Shown here: positions 9,881 through 17,534 of the stretch, one piece after another
Position numbering within the stretch: the first letter of the stretch is position 1
How the letters are laid out: the number at the start of each line of letters is the position of its first letter
Source: an uncultured Kushneria sp.
GTDB taxonomy: Bacteria > Pseudomonadota > Gammaproteobacteria > Pseudomonadales > Halomonadaceae
Assembly (NCBI RefSeq): GCF_947497025.1
Contig: NZ_CANMFC010000005.1
Span: 62,001-126,000 of the forward strand
Length of the DNA: 64,000 nt
Direction: 5' to 3'
Notes under the pieces: model-generated
What the model was told of the DNA's origin: nothing
Databases searched by the model: none
The model's input: the letters and a program-made list of their open reading frames with translations, nothing else
Made by a program: the position numbers and the translations under genes

Positions 9881-11649
9881 GGCGTCGTGGCTTCTCCGGG
9901 CGAGGCACTGTCCTGATGCCAGGTGGTCGGGGCCTGATAGAGCGGTGCGGCATGCTCATCACCGGGGCACTGCGCCACGCTGTCAGCGCGCAGAAGCTGC
10001 CACTCCGCGTCGCCGCGCTCCTCCACAGGCGTCAGGGTGCTGCGGTCAACGCAGGCCTTGTTCTTGAGCTCATCGTTTTGCACCAGCGCCCAGCGCGTCT
10101 CGGGAGCTTCTTCAAGCCAGGCGGTCATGCGTACAAACTGATCATCCGCCGGTGTGCCATCGCCGAACTGCACGATGGGCTGCTGCGCCTGCAGTACGTT
10201 TTCTTCATCAAAATCGATCAGTGCCAGAGGCTGGTGGTGGGTGGTCATGGCGACCTCGGCCATCAGTGCACTTCGCGAGCGATGGTCATCCATGACCCCA
10301 TAACCCCAGCTGGCCCAGAGGATCCAGAACATCGCAAGCCACAGCCCGAGTCCTGCCAGGCCGCGCCGGGGCGGAAGCCGCCAGGCGATCAGGGCGGTCA
10401 GTACTCCAACGCTCAGCCACCATCCCCATGGGTTGATGATGAAGTCATCGCCAAGGGTCGTGCTGTCGAGCAGGCCGACGGCCAGGAGCAGGCCGACAAT
10501 ACCGATCACGCCACCCAGCGCTACGGCCAGTCCCCAGGCGAGCCGATTGATGCCGGGGCGTCGAATCAGACCCGGAAGCGCCGGCGCCAGCGCCAGCACG
10601 AACATCGACATGCCCGGCGTCATGTAGACGCCACGCTTGCCGGGGCTCATGGAGAAAAACAGTACCATCAATATGACCCAGGACAGCGGCAGCCAGAGGC
10701 GGGCATCGCCGCGCCGCAAACGGCGCCACCAGTGAGGCGCGACCCAGGGCAGGGCCAGCACGCCGGGCAGCCAGGCCCAGGGCAGCACCTCGAGCAGGTA
10801 ATAATAAAAGGGCTTTAGATGGTGCCAGGCATCGGCGTAGCGCTCACCGGTCTGACGAAAGAGAATATTATCGCGATAGGCCGCCAGCGCCGGATCACCG
10901 CTGAAACTGGTGTAGAGCACCATGGGGATAACCCAGCAGGCGATGGCGGCCAGCACAAGCCCAATGCCGATCAGCAGTTGACGCAGGGTCAGCGGGACAA
11001 TGCGGTGAACGCTGCCGGTATGGCGGCGCTGATACCAGAACAGTCCGAACCATGCGGGCAGCAGCAGCAGGGGCAGAAAGCCGACGCCCTTGGTAATCAC
11101 CCCAAGTCCCATGGACACGCAGCCCAGGTACCACCAGCGCGGCGCTGGACCCAGCAGGGCATGGCGCAGTGCACCGTAAAGCCCCAGCGTGATGAAGCCC
11201 GTGACCAGCATGTCGATCTGGGCCGTGCGGGCCTGCAGGGTGAACTGCGCGGTCAGCATGAGCGTGAGGCCGGCCAGCCACGCAATGCGGGGGCCATAGA
11301 GACGGCGGGTCAGATCAGTGGTCAGGCCAAGGGTCGTCAGCGCGCCCAGCAGGGATGGCAGCATGAAGGCCACCTTGACGCTGCCGGTGACCAGAATGCC
11401 TAGCGCGATCATCCACATGAAGATGGGCGGCTTGTCCGGATAAAGCTCGCCGGCCCGATGAGGAATCAACCATTGATGGGTCGTGATCATCTCCTGGGCG
11501 ATCAGGGCAAAGCGTGGCTCATCGGCCGGCCATGGCCAGCGCCAGCCAATCCCGAGTCCCAGAAAAACCAGTGCGATGACCAGCAGTGACAGCACTGGTG
11601 CATTGATCAAACCTCGCTGTAGCCCTCGGCCAACGCGTGTCTTCGTCAT
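9877..11649 (-). CDS. ArnT-like glycosyltransferase, GT39 family (first copy)
   Basis: 590 residues with a short basic N-terminus, then about 12 membrane helices and a C-terminal soluble part. The family motifs are WPWPADEPRFALIAQEM (the DE pair is the predicted catalytic base region) and ELYPDKPPIFMWMIALG. TARTAQIDMLVTGF-like sequence follows in the loop after helix 3. These resemble ArnT and the Rhizobium/Aquifex Rgt galacturonosyltransferases, which use polyprenyl-phosphate sugars. Overlaps the LAB_N gene upstream and the second GT39 downstream, each by 4 bp. The acceptor (lipid A, core or a glycoprotein) cannot be read from the sequence. Confidence 0.85.
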   Translation of the reverse strand: MTKTRVGRGLQRGLINAPVLSLLVIALVFLGLGIGWRWPWPADEPRFALIAQEMITTHQWLIPHRAGELYPDKPPIFMWMIALGILVTGSVKVAFMLPSLLGALTTLGLTTDLTRRLYGPRIAWLAGLTLMLTAQFTLQARTAQIDMLVTGFITLGLYGALRHALLGPAPRWWYLGCVSMGLGVITKGVGFLPLLLLPAWFGLFWYQRRHTGSVHRIVPLTLRQLLIGIGLVLAAIACWVIPMVLYTSFSGDPALAAYRDNILFRQTGERYADAWHHLKPFYYYLLEVLPWAWLPGVLALPWVAPHWWRRLRRGDARLWLPLSWVILMVLFFSMSPGKRGVYMTPGMSMFVLALAPALPGLIRRPGINRLAWGLAVALGGVIGIVGLLLAVGLLDSTTLGDDFIINPWGWWLSVGVLTALIAWRLPPRRGLAGLGLWLAMFWILWASWGYGVMDDHRSRSALMAEVAMTTHHQPLALIDFDEENVLQAQQPIVQFGDGTPADDQFVRMTAWLEEAPETRWALVQNDELKNKACVDRSTLTPVEERGDAEWQLLRADSVAQCPGDEHAAPLYQAPTTWHQDSASPGEATTP

Positions 11650-11963
11650 GCCTTTTCTACCTCTGAAGCCGTGGTGTCAGCAGGCGCCGCCTGTCGAGCC
11701 TGGCGCTTTTCCTTTTGAATCAGCATCAGGTTGCGTACATAGATGAAAAGACCGGAGCCCTGGCCGATGATAAAGACCGGGTCACGTCGGTAGATGGCGT
11801 ACATCAGCAGGATCAGGCCGCCCCCGATACTGAGATACCAGAAAAGATGCGGCACGATACTGCGCCTGGCCCGTTCGCTGGCAAGCCATTGCACGATAAA
11901 GCGTGCCGAAAACAGGGCCTGACCGAGCAGGCCGATCGTGATCCAGAGGGCTGCACTATCCAT
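11646..11963 (-). CDS. Lipid-A-disaccharide synthase N-terminal-like (LAB_N) small membrane protein
   Basis: 105 residues with three hydrophobic segments: MDSAALWITIGLLGQALF, LFWYLSIGGGLILLMYAIY and FIIGQGSGLFIYVRNLML. FIVQWLASERARRSIVP and GQGSGLFIYVRNL are hallmarks of the LAB_N family, stand-alone proteins related to the N-terminal extension of some LpxB proteins and often found beside GT2/GT39 genes. The ATG at 11963 starts four bases after the GT2 stop and has GGAG upstream; an open frame to 12071 exists but lies inside the GT2 gene. It may act as a partner or flippase-like factor for the lipid-linked sugar, but no biochemical role can be assigned. Confidence 0.75.
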   Translation of the reverse strand: MDSAALWITIGLLGQALFSARFIVQWLASERARRSIVPHLFWYLSIGGGLILLMYAIYRRDPVFIIGQGSGLFIYVRNLMLIQKEKRQARQAAPADTTASEVEKA

Positions 11964-11967
11964 GGGG

Positions 11968-12735
11968 TCAGGGCTCCTGACGAGCGTGGAGATCCTTGTC
12001 GACGTCTTTCCCGGAACGCAGATCAAGAGGTGCTGGCAATCTGGAACGATGTGCCAGCCACATGACCCCACCCAGATCCAGCAGCCCGGCCATCAGTCGG
12101 TCCAGGGTGCCGTAGTTGGAACTTCCGGCCTGGCGGGCGCGGTGATTGACCGGCCAGGAGAGGGTCGTGCCGCCCTGAGCGCGGATCAGTGCCGGCAGGA
12201 AACGGTGCATATGGTTGAAGTAGGGCAACCGCAGAAAGGCCTCGCGCTCAAATATCTTGATGCCACAGCCGGTATCAGGGGTGTCGTCCTTCAAAAGGCG
12301 CGATCGCACGGCGTTGGCGATACGCGAGGAGAGGCGCTTGATCTCGCTGTCGTTGCGCTTGTGGCGATAGCCTGCCAGCAGCGTGATGTCTCCCTTTTGA
12401 GCGCGTTCGAACATGGCAGGCAGGTCGGCTGGATCATTCTGGCCATCCCCGTCCAGCGTGGCCAGCCATGCGCCGCGAGCCTGCCATGCGGCCTGCCAGA
12501 TGGAGGTGCTTTGTCCGGCACTGTGCTGATGGTGATAGACCCGAAGGCGCTCATCGCGAGCGGCATATTCTGTCAGGACCTGCAGACTGTGATCGCTTGA
12601 GCCATCATTGACGACAAGCATTTCGAATTCGATGCCGGCACCATCAAGCGCAGCGCAGACCTCATCAAGCAAATGAGGCAGGTTGTCGGCTTCATTGCGC
12701 GCCGGAATCAGGACAGACAGGGATAGATCGGTCAT
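11968..12735 (-). CDS. Glycosyltransferase family 2, polyprenyl-phosphate glycosyltransferase
   Basis: 255 residues. GT-A fold enzyme of the dolichol-phosphate-mannose synthase/ArnC/RgtE type, predicted to load a sugar from a nucleotide donor onto undecaprenyl phosphate on the cytoplasmic face. Visible motifs are LSVLIPARNEADNLP at the start, EMLVVNDGSSDHS, the DxD-like LATLDGDGQNDPADLP, and the C-terminal VNHRARQAGSSNYG. There are no C-terminal membrane helices, unlike ArnC. First gene of the operon. An ATG at 12771 is also in frame; 12735 matches family starts better, but neither has a strong ribosome site. Confidence 0.85.
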   Translation of the reverse strand: MTDLSLSVLIPARNEADNLPHLLDEVCAALDGAGIEFEMLVVNDGSSDHSLQVLTEYAARDERLRVYHHQHSAGQSTSIWQAAWQARGAWLATLDGDGQNDPADLPAMFERAQKGDITLLAGYRHKRNDSEIKRLSSRIANAVRSRLLKDDTPDTGCGIKIFEREAFLRLPYFNHMHRFLPALIRAQGGTTLSWPVNHRARQAGSSNYGTLDRLMAGLLDLGGVMWLAHRSRLPAPLDLRSGKDVDKDLHARQEP

Positions 12736-12774
12736 ATGAAGGCTGGGCCAGTCTGGGTCATTTAAAGTCAAGAA

Positions 12775-12780
12775 ATTATA
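12775..12780 (-). promoter_or_regulatory. -10 box of the glycosylation operon
   Basis: Perfect TATAAT on the minus strand, 40 bp upstream of the GT2 start, in an AT-rich patch (12775-12830). A weak TTTAAC sits 16 bases further upstream as a possible -35. Confidence 0.45.
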
Positions 12781-12970
12781 CGGCAGTAATTTTCAAGTTA
12801 AATTAAGCAACTATTAGTCCTGCCATCATGATGCAAGTTCAGCCATTAGCGCACAAATGTCATTGACAGCGCGGCTGGAGGCGATATCGGCGAGGATACC
12901 AAAGAAAACTCGGCCTATGAGTTCAATAGGTAAAAACTATTAAGTGCGGGGGTGCTGAAAGGTTTTGCCA

Positions 12971-12997
12971 GGCGCCCCTGCGTTTGACCGGGGCGCC
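12971..12997 (-). terminator. Hairpin after thrB
   Basis: Inverted repeat GGCGCCCC/GGGGCGCC with an 11-base loop, 10 bp past the thrB stop. On the minus strand it is followed by TGGCAAAACC, with no true U-run, so this is a probable but not textbook terminator. Confidence 0.45.
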
Positions 12998-13006
12998 ATG
13001 GCATGA

Positions 13007-13951
13007 TCAGGGCAGTGGCGCGGGCGGATGATCAATGCGTGCCTTCAGGATCTGGCGATACTGGACCGGGTCCTTGGGCGTCAGCGCGTGTGCCGGGGGA
13101 TCGACATAGACCACCAGCAGGCGCGACAGCCAGTAGCGCAGTGCCGTCAGCTCCAGCATCGTGGGCCAGACCCGGCGCTCCTCGTCGGTGAAGGCGCGCT
13201 CACTGGCATAGGCCTCAATGATGGCCTCATAGCGCTCGGGGATCAGCTCGCCGCTGTCGTCGCTGCACCAGTCATTGATGACAATGGCCAGATCAAAGAG
13301 CAGATCACCGGTGCAGCCGTTGTAGAAATCGATCACGCCGCACAGACGGTCGCCTTCATAAAGGGTGTTGTCGCGGAAGAGATCTCCGTGGAGGGCGCCC
13401 TGGGGCAGGACTACCTTCCTCAGGCGGCTTTCCAGCGCATCGATGCGATCCCGGATCAGGGTCTGATCATCCGGGCCCAGATAGCTCATGACCCGGGAGT
13501 GCACGGCGTGCACCCAGCGCAGGTCGCGCGGGTTGGGGCGGCTGCCCTGAAACCCCTGTGAGATGCGATGCATCTGGCCCAGCACCTGGCCAATGGCGGC
13601 ACACTGGATGGGACCGGGTTGCTCGGGATGGCGTCCGGGCAGGCGCGGAAACAGCAGGGCAGGGCGGTCGGCCAGACGCTGAAGGGCCACGCCGTTGCGA
13701 TCAAACAGCGGCCCCGGCACCGGCAGCTGATGCTGGTCGAGCCAGGCCAGCAGGTCGACGAAAAAGGGCAGCTCTTCCTGCTCGCCCTGCTCGAACAGGG
13801 TCAGCACCAGCACTTCCCGGTCGGTGGTAACAAAAAAGGTGCTGTTTTCCGTGCCGCCTGCCACGCCCTCGAGCGCGAGCGGGGTGCCGACGTCGTAACC
13901 TTCCAGAAATTGAGCGACCTGTTCATCGCTTAGAGGGGTAAAAACCGCCAT
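13007..13951 (-). CDS. thrB: Homoserine kinase, type II (ThrB2)
   Basis: 314 residues. Phosphorylates L-homoserine to O-phosphohomoserine in threonine biosynthesis. It is the Pseudomonas-type enzyme of the aminoglycoside phosphotransferase fold, unrelated to the GHMP-type ThrB of E. coli. The opening MAVFTPLSDEQVAQFLEGYDVG and GGTENSTFFVTT are characteristic. The kinase catalytic loop is LHGDLFRDNTLYEGDRL, and the metal-binding region GVIDFYNGCTGDLLFDLAI. AGGAG lies four bases before the ATG. It stands next to the DUF2782 and polA genes, the same neighbourhood as in pseudomonads. Confidence 0.93.
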   Translation of the reverse strand: MAVFTPLSDEQVAQFLEGYDVGTPLALEGVAGGTENSTFFVTTDREVLVLTLFEQGEQEELPFFVDLLAWLDQHQLPVPGPLFDRNGVALQRLADRPALLFPRLPGRHPEQPGPIQCAAIGQVLGQMHRISQGFQGSRPNPRDLRWVHAVHSRVMSYLGPDDQTLIRDRIDALESRLRKVVLPQGALHGDLFRDNTLYEGDRLCGVIDFYNGCTGDLLFDLAIVINDWCSDDSGELIPERYEAIIEAYASERAFTDEERRVWPTMLELTALRYWLSRLLVVYVDPPAHALTPKDPVQYRQILKARIDHPPAPLP

Positions 13952-14043
13952 GTGGCTCCTGGCGCGCTGCGGAGGCGCTCATCGTGCTGGGTAACAAACG
14001 CCGCAATCGGTGTCGGTTGCGGCAGTGACATGTTCAGGCGCTT

Positions 14044-14083
14044 GATGTCGGGTCATGAAGCATCCCGGGTATGGCCTGACATC
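14044..14083. repeat. Imperfect inverted repeat between DUF2782 gene and thrB
   Basis: GATGTCGGGTCAT (14044-14056) pairs with ATGGCCTGACATC (14071-14083) with two wobble positions, leaving a 14-base loop. It may terminate the DUF2782 transcript or form a leader structure for thrB. No U-tract is visible. Confidence 0.35.
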
Positions 14084-14152
14084 GAGCAGCGCGGAGTCTA
14101 TCACCGAAACGGCATATTCTGCCCACGGCGTGTCACGCGCCAGGGCGTGAGA

Positions 14153-14440
14153 TTACTGCGACGATTCCTGAGTCCATGACGGCGGCCTGATCTCGGCATC
14201 TTTTGGCTGGCGTCGGAAGTTGCCATCACCATCGGTGTCCAGCAGTACCGTGCGTTGATCGCCTTCAATGATCTCGATGGCGTAGAGCCTCCCCTCGAGG
14301 CGATATTCATGCACGAGGCGATCGCCCTGCTGCTGGGTGGTGACCTGACCGCGGGGCTCGGCCAGTGCGGCAGGGCTGATGGTCACAAACACCAGCAGCG
14401 CTGACGCCACCAGGGCAGGCAGACTCCGTGCATTGGTCAT
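14153..14440 (-). CDS. DUF2782 family exported protein
   Basis: 95 residues. Signal peptide of about 27 residues (MTNARSLPALVASALLVFVTISPAALA, cut before EPRGQ), then a small periplasmic domain with YRLEGRLYAIEI and the acidic loop LLDTDGDGNFRR, which looks like a calcium-binding-type Asp-rich turn. DUF2782 proteins are commonly encoded beside polA in pseudomonads and relatives; the function is unknown. The start at 14440 has GGAG six bases upstream; an open frame extends to 14593 but covers the 17-bp tandem repeats. Divergent from polA. Confidence 0.75.
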   Translation of the reverse strand: MTNARSLPALVASALLVFVTISPAALAEPRGQVTTQQQGDRLVHEYRLEGRLYAIEIIEGDQRTVLLDTDGDGNFRRQPKDAEIRPPSWTQESSQ

Positions 14441-14455
14441 GATGATCTCCAGGGG

Positions 14456-14506
14456 CTGCATCTTGAATAGGGCTGTGTCTTGAATAAAGCTGTATCTTGA
14501 ATGTTG
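14456..14506. repeat. Three 17-bp tandem repeats upstream of the DUF2782 gene
   Basis: Units at 14456-14472, 14473-14489 and 14490-14506 share CTG(C/T)(A/G)TCTTGAAT followed by a variable 4 bp. They lie directly before the ribosome site of the DUF2782 gene, in its leader or promoter. Confidence 0.8.
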
Positions 14507-14578
14507 CATAGTGTAAATCGCATGGCGCCAAATAGCAGCCGTGGTGGGTCGCTCGATCAGCGCTGAATGCTTTCGCCA

Positions 14579-14607
14579 CTGACGTCGACGCAAGGCTTGC
14601 GTATCAT
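14579..14607 (+). promoter_or_regulatory. Candidate polA promoter
   Basis: CTGACG (14579-14584) and TATCAT (14602-14607) are separated by exactly 17 bases, 33 bp upstream of the polA ATG. This resembles a sigma-70 promoter. Confidence 0.45.
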
Positions 14608-14640
14608 GACGTCATATTCGAGTCGTTAGCTGGAGCTTCC

Positions 14641-17421
14641 ATGGCCGCTGCCCCGATCGTCCTTGTGGACGGTTCTGCCTACCTGTACCGCGCCTTTCAT
14701 GCCCTGCCGCCCCTGTCGACCTCGACCGGTGAGCCGACCGGCGCCGTTCGTGGCGTCGTCTCCATGCTCAAGAGCCTGATCCGTCAGTATCCCGAAAGCC
14801 CCATGGCGGTGGTGTTTGATGCCAAGGGCAAGACCTTTCGCGACGAGCTTTTCGAGCAGTACAAGGCCCATCGTCCGCCCATGCCCGATGAACTGCGCGC
14901 TCAGGTCGGACCGCTGCATGAATGCGTGCGGGCGCTCGGTCTGCCGCTTCTGTGCATCGAGGGCGTCGAGGCCGATGACGTGATCGGCACCCTGGCGCGC
15001 ATGGCCACCGAGGCCGGGCGCGATGCGATCATCTCGACCGGCGACAAGGACATGGCGCAGCTGGTCAACGAGCACATCACCATGGTCAATACCATGAAAA
15101 ACGAGACGCTCGATGTGGCCGGTGTGGAAGAGAAGTTCGGCATTCCGCCGCATCTGATCATCGACTACCTGGCCCTGATGGGGGACAGCGTCGACAACAT
15201 CCCCGGCGTGCCGGGGGTGGGTCAGAAGACCGCGCTGGCGCTGTTGACCGGCATGGGCGGCGGGCTGGAGACCATCTATGGCGATCTCGAGCGGATCAGG
15301 ACGCTCTCCTTCCGTGGTGCCAAAACAATGGCCAAAAAGCTCGAGGACCACCGCGAACAGGCCTTTCTCTCCTATACGCTTGCCACCATTCGTACCGACT
15401 GCGAACTGCCGGTCGGTCTGGATGGTCTGGACATTGCCCACCCGGATCGCGAGGCGCTGCTCTCGCTCTATCAGCGCCTGGAGTTCAAGGGCTGGCTCAA
15501 TGAGCTGCTTGAAGGGGGCAGTACCGGCGAGCCTTCCCCCGATGTGCCTACCGGTGAAGGTGAGCTGGATGGCGGCGAGGGCAGCGATGAGACGTCTGCC
15601 ATGGCCGGCGAGCAGCGCGACTATCGAGCCGTGTTCGATCAGGCGGATTTCGATCACTGGATCGAGCGTTTAAAGCAGAGCCACACCTTCTGCTTCGATC
15701 TGGAAACCACCAGCCTTAACTATATGGACGCCGAGATTGTCGGGATCGGTCTGGGCATTACACCGGGCGAGGCGGTCTATGTGCCGGTGGCGCACGACTA
15801 TCTCGATGCCCCGGATCAGCTCGATCGGGGCGCCGTGCTGGCCGCGCTCAAACCGCTGCTGGAAGATCCCGCGATGGCCAAGATCGGTCAGAATCTCAAA
15901 TATGATATCGAGGTGCTGGCGCGCTATGACATCGGCGTCTCTGGTGCGCTTTATGACACCATGCTCGAATCCTACGTGCTCAACTCCACCGCCACGCGCC
16001 ATGACATGGACTCGCTGGCGCAGGCCTATCTCGGCCACCGGACCATCTCGTTTGAAGAGATTGCCGGCAAGGGCGCCAAACAGCTGACCTTCAATCAGGT
16101 GGCGCTCGAGCAGGCGGTGGAATATGCCTGCGAGGACATCGACGTCACCCTGCGCCTGCACGCGCACCTGCGTCCGCGCCTCGAGCAGGAGGGCCGGCTG
16201 GCCGAGGTCATCGATACCCTCGAGCTGCCGCTGATTTCAGTGCTCACGCGCATGGAGCGTACCGGCGTTGCGGTGGACACGAAGCTGTTGGGCGAGCAGA
16301 GCCGGTCGCTGGGCGAGCGCATCACCGAGCTTGAGCGCGATGCCTTCGAGCTGGCCGGACGCGAGTTCAACCTGGGGTCGCCCAAACAACTCGGCGAGAT
16401 CCTGTTCGAGGAGCAGAAAATTCCGGTGATCAAGAAAACGCCCAAGGGCGCACCGTCGACGGCGGAAGCCGTGCTCGAGGAGCTGGCGCTGGATTATCCG
16501 CTGCCCAAGGTCATCATGGAGCATCGCGGGCTCTCCAAGCTCAAGTCGACCTACACCGACAAGCTGCCCCAGCTGATCAACGCCTCGACCGGGCGCATTC
16601 ACACCAGCTATCACCAGGCGGTGACCGCCACCGGGCGGCTCTCCTCGAGTGACCCCAACCTGCAGAACATTCCGATTCGAAGCGACATCGGCCGGCGCAT
16701 CCGCACTGCCTTTGTTGCCACACCCGGCTATCAGCTGGTAGCGGCGGACTACTCGCAGATCGAGCTGCGCATCATGGCGCACCTCTCCGGTGACGAGGGC
16801 CTGCTCACGGCCTTTGCCGAGGATCGCGATATTCATACCGCCACCGCCGCTGAAGTCTTTGGCACCTCGCTTGAGAAGGTCAGCAGCGATCAGCGCCGCA
16901 GCGCCAAGGCGATCAACTTCGGGCTGATCTACGGCATGAGCGCCTGGGGGCTGGCGCGCCAGCTCAGGGTCGAGCAGCGTGAGGCGAAAACCTATATCGA
17001 GCGCTACTTCGATCGCTATCCGGGCGTGGCACGCTACATGGAGCGCATCCGCGCCGAAGCCGCCGAACAGGGTTATGTCGAAACCGTCTTCGGACGGCGG
17101 CTATACGTGCCTGAAATCAACTCGCGCAATCACGCCCGCCGTCAAGGGGCCGAGCGCACCGCCATCAACGCGCCGATGCAGGGCACTGCGGCCGATATCA
17201 TCAAGCGAGCCATGATCGATGTGGACGCCTGGCTGCGCGAAGGGGCGTTCGACGCCAAAATGGTCATGCAGGTGCATGATGAGCTGATCTTTGAAGTGCG
17301 CCGCGAGCAGGTCGAGGCGTTCAAGGCCGAGGTCGTCAGCCGCATGCAGGGCGCCGGTCAGCTCGATGTGGCGCTGATCGTCGAGGCCGGTCACGGCGAC
17401 AACTGGGAAGAAGCGCATTGA
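14641..17421 (+). CDS. polA: DNA polymerase I
   Basis: 926 residues, matching E. coli Pol I (928). Three domains in order: the 5'-3' exonuclease (residues 1-290, with FDAKGKTFRDELFEQYKAHR and GVEADDVIGTLA); the 3'-5' proofreading domain (about 325-515, with the DxE site FDLETTSLN near residue 353 and YACEDIDVTLRLH); and the polymerase domain (about 540-926). Polymerase motif A is VAADYSQIELRIMAHLSGD, motif B RRSAKAINFGLIYGMS and motif C MQVHDELIFE. Proofreading residues appear intact, so both exonucleases should be active. It fills gaps in repair and Okazaki fragment processing. GGAG lies five bases before the ATG. Confidence 0.98.
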   Translation: MAAAPIVLVDGSAYLYRAFHALPPLSTSTGEPTGAVRGVVSMLKSLIRQYPESPMAVVFDAKGKTFRDELFEQYKAHRPPMPDELRAQVGPLHECVRALGLPLLCIEGVEADDVIGTLARMATEAGRDAIISTGDKDMAQLVNEHITMVNTMKNETLDVAGVEEKFGIPPHLIIDYLALMGDSVDNIPGVPGVGQKTALALLTGMGGGLETIYGDLERIRTLSFRGAKTMAKKLEDHREQAFLSYTLATIRTDCELPVGLDGLDIAHPDREALLSLYQRLEFKGWLNELLEGGSTGEPSPDVPTGEGELDGGEGSDETSAMAGEQRDYRAVFDQADFDHWIERLKQSHTFCFDLETTSLNYMDAEIVGIGLGITPGEAVYVPVAHDYLDAPDQLDRGAVLAALKPLLEDPAMAKIGQNLKYDIEVLARYDIGVSGALYDTMLESYVLNSTATRHDMDSLAQAYLGHRTISFEEIAGKGAKQLTFNQVALEQAVEYACEDIDVTLRLHAHLRPRLEQEGRLAEVIDTLELPLISVLTRMERTGVAVDTKLLGEQSRSLGERITELERDAFELAGREFNLGSPKQLGEILFEEQKIPVIKKTPKGAPSTAEAVLEELALDYPLPKVIMEHRGLSKLKSTYTDKLPQLINASTGRIHTSYHQAVTATGRLSSSDPNLQNIPIRSDIGRRIRTAFVATPGYQLVAADYSQIELRIMAHLSGDEGLLTAFAEDRDIHTATAAEVFGTSLEKVSSDQRRSAKAINFGLIYGMSAWGLARQLRVEQREAKTYIERYFDRYPGVARYMERIRAEAAEQGYVETVFGRRLYVPEINSRNHARRQGAERTAINAPMQGTAADIIKRAMIDVDAWLREGAFDAKMVMQVHDELIFEVRREQVEAFKAEVVSRMQGAGQLDVALIVEAGHGDNWEEAH

Positions 17422-17472
17422 AGCGTCCCGTGCTGTGACTCCGGTCTGACCGTAACGGCAGGCCCCCATGAT

Positions 17473-17497
17473 AAAGCCGGCCCAGGGGCCGGCTTTT
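17473..17497. terminator. Bidirectional terminator between polA and the chemoreceptor gene
   Basis: AAAGCCGGCCC-ag-GGGCCGGCTTTT, 50 bp after polA. The A-tract before and T-tract after the stem suit termination on both strands, serving the convergent pair. Confidence 0.85.
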
Positions 17498-17534
17498 GTA
17501 TGCAGGGAAAACAGGATGCAGGGAAAACAGGTGT

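Noticed and set aside
14626-15657. 343-residue antisense frame within polA
   Set aside because: Fully overlaps the polA exonuclease coding region, which is clearly real; no ribosome site or family match.
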